A DNA stretch of 64,000 bases from Pseudomonadota bacterium (GTDB taxonomy: Bacteria > Pseudomonadota > Gammaproteobacteria > Steroidobacterales > Steroidobacteraceae). The stretch covers positions 62,001 to 126,000 of the forward strand of contig JAEWAF010000118.1 in the NCBI GenBank assembly GCA_023391815.1. Direction: 5' to 3'. The position numbers and the translations under genes were made by a program. The notes under the pieces were generated by a model. That model saw only the letters and a program-made list of their open reading frames with translations. It did no database searches and was not told the origin of the DNA. Below, one piece after another: positions 50,406-57,769 of this stretch (positions are counted from its first letter, which is position 1; every line of letters begins with the position of its first letter).

Positions 50406-53297
50406 TCAGAACGTCGTGGTCAACTTGCCATAGATTTGGCGGCCTTCCAGATCGCCCTGCGAGGCATCGAACCCCCAGGATCCCCCGGCGTTCGCAAAGG
50501 GCGGCTCCCAGTTCGTGACATTGAACGCACCCACGGTGAACTGAAGCTGCCCAAGTATCTTCTTGGAAATGTTGATGTCCCATAGAGCGCCGCCCGCGAT
50601 CCTTCGTTGCATAGGCGCACCGGTCGTTGCGCTTCGGTCTCGATACGAGGAGATCACGCGAGCGTGAACCGAGGCGCGCCAGTCCTCATGCTCGAACGAC
50701 AAAGACGCAATTCCTCGTTGGGCCGGGATGGTTCCAAACTCGGATGCCACGCCCACGCGGTCTTCCATCTGTGCTTGCGTGATCGGCAGATTGCTGTAGA
50801 GGAACTTGTCAGTGAAGGATACGGACAGAGCGGGCAGAAACTTCCCGATCGGTGTATTTATGATTGCCTCGATCGACAAATCGACGCCTTGAGTCGTCGC
50901 GCCGCCGACATTCGCTCTGGACAGATTCAGCGACAAGAGCCTGCCGGGGCGGCCCGCGGCGATGTCGTCAGCCGCGGGCGCTTCTCGCACGACCTGGCTT
51001 TGGGTTGCACTATCTTCGGATGCAAGCAGCGATGTCGGCGCCAACGCAGAGATGTGGCCTCGTGCCCTGATACGCCAGTACTCGGCTGACAGGTGCAACT
51101 GCTCGTTTGGCATGAACGAGATGCCGACGTTGTCGGAGTGCCCGGCGGTCGGCCGCAATGACGGATTGCCTCCGGTGATCATTTCGATCGAAGATACTTC
51201 CCCTCGCTTTGGATCGAACATCACGGCGGGAGAGATGACGCGAGGCATGTGCAGCTCCGCCAACGACGGTGGGCGAAAAGAGTCGCTGCTCGAGGCTCGC
51301 ACGCTGATCGACTCCGTGATCTGCCAGATCAAGCCGACTTGCGCCTTGGTGACGTGACCAATATCACTGTAGTTGTCGCGCCGAGTGCCCAGGACGAGCT
51401 TGACATCGTCCACCCCCGGCACGCCCATCGTACCGCTCATCAACGGCACTCGAAATTGCGCGAAGCTCGAGGTGATCTCCCGTCCCGCGGCGTTGATTTC
51501 ACCATCAAAGTCGACGCGCTCGCGCCGATGCTCGACACCAAGGTCTAGCGTCAAGCTACCCGCCGGCAACTCCAACAGCGGCCCACGCAGAGAAGCCTGC
51601 ACGTGCGTTGCGCTAGCCCACGAGCGCTCAGCGGGAACGTCGACCAGAGTGCCCGTGGGGGCGGCGACGGGCCGCACTGTGCTGTACAGGCTCAGGGTGT
51701 CGAGCGAATTGTCCGCCTGCAGCCCTCGGGCGATCGTCGCGGGATCGGTCGCATGATAAATCTGTGCCCACGAACGCTCGTCGGACTTCGTCACGAAGGC
51801 GCCGTAGCCAACTGTGCGGAACTGCCCCTCGATGGCTACAACACCTCGCCGTGAGGTAGTTTGAGCGTGATATCTCGGCGCGGGCAATCCGTCGAGCATC
51901 GCCTCGACTCTCACTGGCACGCCAAAAGAGTTGTCGGGATGGGTTGCACCCATCACGTTCCCCTGCACGACCGAGGGCCACGTTCGGATGTCGTTTTCTC
52001 GCCGGACCGCCAGCAATTCCATCACGGCAACCGCTTGCCCGACGCGCAAAGAACCTTGTGCCAACGCGGTCGCGCGCTCCCATTCTGGAACGATGGGCTG
52101 AAAGGCGCGCAAGCTGGAATAGTTTGTGCGCCCCTCGACGAACTCGAATGTGCCCGTCTGTGGGTTGAGCTGTGCGGCGACGGAGGGCGAGGAGTGCCCC
52201 GGCAGGTTTTGGCCATCCACGGAGGTGATATTGGGCGGCGAGGCCCAACGTGATCGATAGTCCTGTCCACCGAAGCGCCGATAGTCCTGGTTGCTCCATC
52301 GATCGCGCTCGCGCCCCAACAACTCGTCGCGTCGCTCCACATCGGCGAACACGGCGATTTGACCGCGCTCACCGCCCAGCCCGCTATTGAGTGCCGCGTG
52401 TCGATGCGCGCCCCCACCGCGGTTGCCGCCATAACTGACTTCGAGGGCGGGATCGAGCCGATCGCTGAGGACGACATTGACGATCCCGCCAATCGCATCC
52501 ATCCCATGCAGCAGAGAGTTGGCATCCGAGCTGACCTCAACGCGCGCGACCGCGCTGATTGGAATCATGGACAGATCGAATGCGCCACTGGCGGGATCCG
52601 CGGCACTCCCGAACGCGCGCCGCCCATTGATCAACACCAACGCGTATCCGGCGCCGAGCCCCCGAAGCTCTGCGTACTGAGCACCTGAGGCACGATAGCC
52701 TTGCCCACGATGAAACGCGGTCTGCGAGATGTAACGAAGCAGCTCGGGAATGCTCGCCGCACCCGTCTCCTCGATCCGCTTGCGATCAATGAGCAGCGTT
52801 GGCGCGGCAATGGAGTCCGTGAGCGACTCGGCGAGCTTGGGCAGGCGCGAGCCCGTGACGAGCACATGCGACTGCTGTAATCGGGTGAGCTGCGGCAGCC
52901 CGAAACTACAGGTGCACCGGCTCATATCCGCGAACACCTCGCTGCCGCCCGCACTTCCGGAACGCCTGACCACAGCGCACACGGGCGCGATCAGCGTGAG
53001 CCACGCCTCCTCGCCCGTATAGTCTCCCTCAGGTAAGGGACCGAGCATCACATCACCGCATTGACCCAGCTCAGCCTCGTAGCCGGTCAGGGCGCGAAGG
53101 CTCAGCGCATGCTCACGCGCTGAGGCGATCTCAGTTCGCAGACGCCAACGCGTGCCCGGCGCAGCAACTCCAGCGTGCACGGGGTCAGTAGACGCTGCGC
53201 TACATACGTTCGCGATCGTGATGAGGACGCCGACCACGCTTGCGCGACAGGCACGTCCGCGTGAAGAGATGCCTTGAGCCGCTCCACCGCTCATCAT
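50406..53297 (-). CDS. TonB-dependent receptor with divergent STN-like signalling domain
   Basis: The product is about 963 residues. The start is uncertain; 53297 is chosen because a hydrophobic export-like stretch (ASVVGVLITIANVCSAAS) follows, but no ribosome site is seen. Residues about 45-140 (WRLRTEIASAREHALSLRAL, GDVMLGPLPEGDYTGEEAWL) look like a diverged STN domain, used to signal to a FecR protein. The plug follows: VLVTGSRLPKLAESLTDSIA, RIEETGAASIPELLRYISQT, VARVEVSSDANSLLHGMDAI. The barrel ends in Phe (GKLTTTF). It faces the sigma-FecR fusion across a shared promoter region, so the two probably form one signalling unit. Confidence 0.85.
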   Translation of the reverse strand: MMSGGAAQGISSRGRACRASVVGVLITIANVCSAASTDPVHAGVAAPGTRWRLRTEIASAREHALSLRALTGYEAELGQCGDVMLGPLPEGDYTGEEAWLTLIAPVCAVVRRSGSAGGSEVFADMSRCTCSFGLPQLTRLQQSHVLVTGSRLPKLAESLTDSIAAPTLLIDRKRIEETGAASIPELLRYISQTAFHRGQGYRASGAQYAELRGLGAGYALVLINGRRAFGSAADPASGAFDLSMIPISAVARVEVSSDANSLLHGMDAIGGIVNVVLSDRLDPALEVSYGGNRGGGAHRHAALNSGLGGERGQIAVFADVERRDELLGRERDRWSNQDYRRFGGQDYRSRWASPPNITSVDGQNLPGHSSPSVAAQLNPQTGTFEFVEGRTNYSSLRAFQPIVPEWERATALAQGSLRVGQAVAVMELLAVRRENDIRTWPSVVQGNVMGATHPDNSFGVPVRVEAMLDGLPAPRYHAQTTSRRGVVAIEGQFRTVGYGAFVTKSDERSWAQIYHATDPATIARGLQADNSLDTLSLYSTVRPVAAPTGTLVDVPAERSWASATHVQASLRGPLLELPAGSLTLDLGVEHRRERVDFDGEINAAGREITSSFAQFRVPLMSGTMGVPGVDDVKLVLGTRRDNYSDIGHVTKAQVGLIWQITESISVRASSSDSFRPPSLAELHMPRVISPAVMFDPKRGEVSSIEMITGGNPSLRPTAGHSDNVGISFMPNEQLHLSAEYWRIRARGHISALAPTSLLASEDSATQSQVVREAPAADDIAAGRPGRLLSLNLSRANVGGATTQGVDLSIEAIINTPIGKFLPALSVSFTDKFLYSNLPITQAQMEDRVGVASEFGTIPAQRGIASLSFEHEDWRASVHARVISSYRDRSATTGAPMQRRIAGGALWDINISKKILGQLQFTVGAFNVTNWEPPFANAGGSWGFDASQGDLEGRQIYGKLTTTF

Positions 53298-53718
53298 CTG
53301 CGCGAGCCCAAGGATCAACTGTGCGTTCCGTATCGACAAGGTCAGTGCATGCATTACCCGGACGAGGCACTCGCCCAACTGATGGAGGGACAGGCTGCCC
53401 TAACCAATGGCTCACTCGATGTGAATGTCACCGACCCCAACACTCATCGGCGCGAAACTTTGCTGGCCCGGTCCGGGTATACGGTCTGACACACTGAATG
53501 GACTCGTCCTGGTCATGACGGATGAAGATGCGCTCGAAAGCTCTCCACGTTTTTGACTAAAGACCGCCTTACGATCCGATGTGCCCCTCTTGTATCGATA
53601 TTTTCAATCGCGACCCTATCGTCGGCGTCATCCGCAAGTTTATTTTTCGCAGCCGCGCGCATTCCAACTGTCCGACGCCACTACCTGATTAGAAGAACCA
53701 ATGAAGATGGAATATTGA
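53298..53718. other. Control region between the receptor and the sigma-FecR gene
   Basis: The 421 bp include AT-rich DNA at 53540-53720. Right before the sigma-FecR start lies a five-codon frame ATGAAGATGGAATATTGA (53701-53718) that abuts the GTG start. Promoters for both genes should lie here. A possible 46-residue plus-strand frame was not accepted. Confidence 0.45.
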
Positions 53719-55149
53719 GTGAGCGAGACACGACCGCCGCGCCCCCGCCCGGAGGCGCCCGATCCGACGGACTACGCCAGAAAGTTGGCGGAGCTGTACA
53801 AGGAACACCAGAAGAGGCTGCTGAGCATGGCGAGGCGCTGGGCCCCTCCATCGATCGCTCCAGACCTGTTGCAAAACGTGTTTCGCGACCTTTTGGCTCG
53901 GCCGCGCACGATCACGGAGTTTCTGCCGTACGTCAGCGGCGCGCTCCGAAAGGCTGCGAAAAACGCTCGTCGCAAAGAGAAGAAGCAGGGCACCGTCAAG
54001 TCGGCGCTGGAGCGCGTCCGCCTGGACGGTGCGCCGCTGGATGTCCCCTCCCCCGAAGACTCCGCCTGGAAGGAGCAGCAGTTGCACGAGCAGCTCGACG
54101 CCTTGGGTCGCAAAGCCCCTCAAGCATTCAAGGCAATAGAGCTGGTGCGACTCCAGGGCCTGACGGAGGAGCAAGCGGGACAGCAAATGCGCCTCTCTCG
54201 CGACCAGGTGTCGCGATTGATCCGCCGTGTGCGGCGAGCCGCCGTGAGCGCCCTGACAGAGTCCACGCCCTTCGATCGCTCTCGACGCGCGCTGGAATCC
54301 GTCGATGGTGAGCGCGAAGCCTCATCGACCCGTCGGGACGCATCTTCAACGCGTCGCCGACGCCGAAAGGCCGGGCCGCTCATGGTCGCGGCCATTGCCA
54401 TCCTGACGGCGCTCATTCCACTGCGGATGTTGCGGGAATCGGAGCTTGAGCCCACGGCCATCGTTACACGCATCGATTCTGCCCGGGGCATGACGCTTCC
54501 TGATGGCACGGTGATCAACTACGCTCCGCATGCGAACTTCAAGGTGGACTTCCGCGCCAAGGAGAGGATCATTCAGCTCACGAGCGGAGGTGCCGAGTTC
54601 AAGGTCGCACCCGACAAGAACCGTCCCTTCAAAGTCATCACGCAAGGCGCTCAGGTCAAGGCGGTCGGCACGCGATTTCTAATCGATCGTTACAATCATT
54701 GGACGCTGGTGTCGGTGCTGGAAGGCGTGGTGGAAGTCACGCCGCGCTCCCGCGACGGCCGGGCGTCCGCCACGACACTCACGTTGCACGCCGGCGAGCG
54801 GATCAGCATTCCGGACGACGAGCCACAATCACGGTGGGAACCCTCCGAGAGCATCGCCTCGTCTGGATGGCTGGAGATGAACAACGTAACGGTTGCCGAG
54901 GCTATCGATGCATTCCATCAGTTCAATGAGCTCCCAATCAAAATCGAGGGAGCGGAAGTTGCGGCCCGCCGGCTCGGCTACGGTCGCGTCAGAGTCGACT
55001 CCCCCGAGTCGTTTCTGCGAATGCTGGAGCGTGCCGAAGGCATTGCCGTGATTCGCGGTGCTCACAACGAGTTGATTGTCACGTCGAAAACGGATCGCTC
55101 CCCCGCCTCCACGGCCCCGTCGATCCCAAGCAAGCGAGCACCACCATGA
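53719..55149 (+). CDS. ECF sigma factor fused to FecR-type anti-sigma factor
   Basis: A single 476-residue polypeptide starts at GTG. Residues 20-85 are a sigma-2-like region (KLAELYKEHQKRLLSMARRW, APDLLQNVFRDLLARPRTIT). Residues 125-178 are sigma-4 (ALGRKAPQAFKAIELVRLQG, LTEEQAGQQMRLSRDQVSRL). A linker rich in Arg and Ser (180-217) leads into one membrane helix (218-236, PLMVAAIAILTALIPLRML). A FecR domain follows in the periplasm at 245-345 (MTLPDGTVINYAPHANFKVD, RPFKVITQGAQVKAVGTRFL), then a C-terminal STN-like region (375-455, GWLEMNNVTVAEAIDAFHQF). Normally FecI and FecR are separate genes. It diverges from the STN-type receptor and probably controls it. Confidence 0.9.
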   Translation: MSETRPPRPRPEAPDPTDYARKLAELYKEHQKRLLSMARRWAPPSIAPDLLQNVFRDLLARPRTITEFLPYVSGALRKAAKNARRKEKKQGTVKSALERVRLDGAPLDVPSPEDSAWKEQQLHEQLDALGRKAPQAFKAIELVRLQGLTEEQAGQQMRLSRDQVSRLIRRVRRAAVSALTESTPFDRSRRALESVDGEREASSTRRDASSTRRRRRKAGPLMVAAIAILTALIPLRMLRESELEPTAIVTRIDSARGMTLPDGTVINYAPHANFKVDFRAKERIIQLTSGGAEFKVAPDKNRPFKVITQGAQVKAVGTRFLIDRYNHWTLVSVLEGVVEVTPRSRDGRASATTLTLHAGERISIPDDEPQSRWEPSESIASSGWLEMNNVTVAEAIDAFHQFNELPIKIEGAEVAARRLGYGRVRVDSPESFLRMLERAEGIAVIRGAHNELIVTSKTDRSPASTAPSIPSKRAPP

Positions 55150-55238
55150 GCCAGGCCATCGCATGGCTTCTCGAAACCGTGTAAACCAATCCCCACCGGC
55201 ACGCATCCAACCCAACGCTACCCGTATGCGAGTGGACC

Positions 55239-56513
55239 ATGGTGAAAGCATTATCGAAGTTGGCGGCACTGGTTTTGGTGCCATTAGTTGCTCACGCGGC
55301 CGACCTCCCCTGCAAACCGGGCGCCTACGCCTCTGAACGCGGCGAGTTCGTTGTGATATCGCCGCTGTCAGGCTCACAGCCGTCAGGCCAGCGCTATCTA
55401 TTTCGCGATGGCCGACGCGGCAGCACGGCCGATCTCGATGCTCCAGTTACATGCGCCGAGAATGCAGTCACGATCAAGCGAAGCGACGGCGGCGCTGAGC
55501 GCTGGACGCAGGTACCGCTGACCATGACTGACACCGACTTCTCCAGTGTTCAAACGAAGCTCGTGGGACGATTGATCGAGCCGAGCGTCGTCTCCAGTGA
55601 GCGGCCGCTCGTGGTCTTGGTGCACGGATCGGAGCGAACGTCGGCGCTCAACTCACCTTATGCATACTCGCTAGCCGCTCAAGGCATCACCGTCTTTGTC
55701 TATGACAAGCGCGGGACGGGAGCATCCGAAGGAGACTATACGCAGAATTTCGAGCTGCTGGCCGCCGATGCCGCAGCGGCACTGGCCCACTCGCAGACGA
55801 TGGCACGTGGCCGCTTCGGTCGATCCGGCTACTTCGGCGGCAGCCAGGGAGGCTGGGTTGCGCCGCTCGCAGCGACCCGTTCCAAGGCCGACTTCGTCGC
55901 AATCGGCTTCGGGCTCATCGCCTCTCCGATCGAGGAGGATCGCGAGCAAATGGTCCTCGAGGCACGCGCGCTGGGCCTGGATGACGAAGCCCTGCGCCTG
56001 ATCGATCGATTGTCGGCGGCGACTTCTCGTCTGCTACTCAGCAACTTCTCCCGAGGCTATGAACAACTCGCCCGGGTGCGGCGTGAACTCGCCAGGCAAC
56101 CGTGGTCGGATAAGATCCACGGTGAATACAGCGGCGACATGGTGCGCGTCCCCGAAGACGAACTCCGGCGTGTCGGTCGCGCTCGATTCGACAACCTCGG
56201 ACTGATCTGGAACTACGATTCTCTAGCCACGCTCGAGCGCGTCAAGGCTCCGATTCTGTGGGTGCTCGCCGGCGAAGACCGAGAAGCGCCGATTCAAACC
56301 ACGCGCGCAGCGTTGCTCCGATTGATAAAAGCCGGCAAGCCGATCGACGCTTACCTGTTTCCAAACACCGATCATGGCATGGTGGAGTTCGTCACGAACG
56401 CAGACGGCACGCGAACCGCCACCCGCATTACCGACGGCTATTTGCACCTGCTCGGGGACTGGATACAACAGCGCGCAACCGGCACTTACGGTCAAGGGCA
56501 GCGGCTGCAGTAG
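55239..56513 (+). CDS. Secreted alpha/beta hydrolase (S9/CocE-like esterase)
   Basis: The 424-residue protein has a signal peptide (ending VAHAADLPC). After a beta-rich N-terminal part comes the hydrolase: PLVVLVHGSERTSALNSPYA near 127, VFVYDKRGTGASEGDYTQNF, nucleophile elbow GYFGGSQGGWVAPLAA near 197, Asp in WVLAGEDREAPIQ near 348, His in FPNTDHGMVEF near 382. It resembles periplasmic esterases with a GxSxGG nucleophile. It lies 89 bp after the sigma-FecR gene on the same strand and may be in its regulon. Confidence 0.88.
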   Translation: MVKALSKLAALVLVPLVAHAADLPCKPGAYASERGEFVVISPLSGSQPSGQRYLFRDGRRGSTADLDAPVTCAENAVTIKRSDGGAERWTQVPLTMTDTDFSSVQTKLVGRLIEPSVVSSERPLVVLVHGSERTSALNSPYAYSLAAQGITVFVYDKRGTGASEGDYTQNFELLAADAAAALAHSQTMARGRFGRSGYFGGSQGGWVAPLAATRSKADFVAIGFGLIASPIEEDREQMVLEARALGLDDEALRLIDRLSAATSRLLLSNFSRGYEQLARVRRELARQPWSDKIHGEYSGDMVRVPEDELRRVGRARFDNLGLIWNYDSLATLERVKAPILWVLAGEDREAPIQTTRAALLRLIKAGKPIDAYLFPNTDHGMVEFVTNADGTRTATRITDGYLHLLGDWIQQRATGTYGQGQRLQ

Positions 56514-56704
56514 CGCGGTGCTGTCGGCCTCGCTCGAGAATTGGCAGCTGCACCCGCGCATTTCGGACTGCGGGTAGTCGTCTGCTCCTCACGTACAAAC
56601 ATCACCTCCGTCGAACCAAGCCGGATGAACTGCTGTCCGGCGGCCGGCGTTGATAGCCGTCTTGCACGCACGAGTCGGCCGCGGTCTTCGCCGAGTGATG
56701 TCGA

Positions 56705-57595
56705 ATGAATGATCCCTTGCCATCCTCAATGTTTGACGTGTCGGCCCCGGCCGAGACGCTGCGAATCGGCTCGGACGCTCACAAACAGCTGTTCTGCCGA
56801 CAATTCATCGACACCTATACCGAGTTCGAGCCGGCCGAGCTCGCCTGGCCCGAGTTGAATGCGGCCGAGCTCGATCGCTTGCGCGGCGTGCCGTTCTGGC
56901 AGGAGGTCCGGCACACCGAGCGGCGCGCGGCGGCGATCGTCGCAGCGTTCTCGGCGTGTGTGACAGATCCACTCATTCGTGAAGCGATCGTATTGCAGGG
57001 CTTCGAGGAGGCGCGCCACGCTCGCCTGCTCGCGGTGATGATCGATCGTTATGGGATCGATGCACCCGAACGGCCGCTCGCGCCGATCGACGGCGACATC
57101 GAAACGCGGTTCATCGATTTCGGCTTCGGCGAATGTCTCGATAGCTTTCTCGGCTTCGGCGCGTTCAAGTTCGCGCGGCAATCGCAGTTCCTGCCGGACT
57201 CGATGTTCGAGATCTTCGAGATGCTGATGTTCGAAGAGACGCGCCACATCGTTTTCTTCATCAATTGGATGGCCTGGCGAGAGACTCAGCACCACCGCGG
57301 CGGGCTGCTTCGACACGCCAACTCACTGCGCTTCTACAGCCGAGCCATCGGGCGGCTCGCAGGTGCAGTCAGGCGCGGACAGAAGGAGTCCGAGGGACGC
57401 GAGTTCTCGACGACCGAGGTGAGCCAGTTTCTCGAGGGGCTGACATTTCAACGCTTCGTCGAGGAGTGCCATAACGAGAACGCGCGACGTATGCGCGCGT
57501 TCGATACAGCGCTGCTTCAGCCCCGGTTTCTGCCGTTGCTCGCCGATGCCGCGCTGTCGGCGTTTCGTGTTTGGAGCCACTGCACCTGTCGCTGA
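56705..57595 (+). CDS. Ferritin-like di-iron domain protein
   Basis: The 296-residue protein has no signal peptide. Candidate di-iron ligands appear in pairs: VRHTERRAAAIVAAF near 80, GFEEARHARLLAVM near 100 (ExxH), and FEETRHIVFFINWMAW near 180 (ExxH), giving the E...ExxH...E...ExxH pattern of the ferritin-like/oxidase fold. It could be an oxygen-using oxidase or hydroxylase. The last 79 bp overlap the small opposite-strand gene at 57517. Confidence 0.82.
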   Translation: MNDPLPSSMFDVSAPAETLRIGSDAHKQLFCRQFIDTYTEFEPAELAWPELNAAELDRLRGVPFWQEVRHTERRAAAIVAAFSACVTDPLIREAIVLQGFEEARHARLLAVMIDRYGIDAPERPLAPIDGDIETRFIDFGFGECLDSFLGFGAFKFARQSQFLPDSMFEIFEMLMFEETRHIVFFINWMAWRETQHHRGGLLRHANSLRFYSRAIGRLAGAVRRGQKESEGREFSTTEVSQFLEGLTFQRFVEECHNENARRMRAFDTALLQPRFLPLLADAALSAFRVWSHCTCR

Positions 57596-57759
57596 AAAGA
57601 AATGCCGTGCAGGCAGGCCTTGTTGCGGACCGCCGATTCGGATTGGCGGAGCAGCTTGGCAGCCTGGCTCGGCGATATGCCTTGGCCGGCGAGCTCTCGC
57701 AAGCGCCGAACATCCGCCACGACCCAGGCATTGCGGTGCGCACCTTTGGTGAATTGCAT
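57517..57759 (-). CDS. Small helix-turn-helix protein
   Basis: The 80-residue protein starts at ATG 57759, 11 bp after the receptor stop at 57770. WVVADVRRLRELAGQGISPS, QAAKLLRQSESAVRNKACLH and GISF form a short HTH of the kind seen in GcrA-like and SANT-like proteins (x-D-V-RRL-x-EL-A-x-QG-x-S). No other domain is present. It overlaps the ferritin-like gene end to end on the other strand. It is probably a DNA-binding protein; the target is unknown. Confidence 0.65.
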   Translation of the reverse strand: MQFTKGAHRNAWVVADVRRLRELAGQGISPSQAAKLLRQSESAVRNKACLHGISFQRQVQWLQTRNADSAASASNGRNRG

Positions 57760-57769
57760 CGGAGTGCTC

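Noticed and set aside
53349..53489. 46-residue plus-strand frame MHYPDEALAQLMEGQAALTN...
   Set aside because: No ribosome site, no known domain, and it overlaps the uncertain start of the receptor gene.
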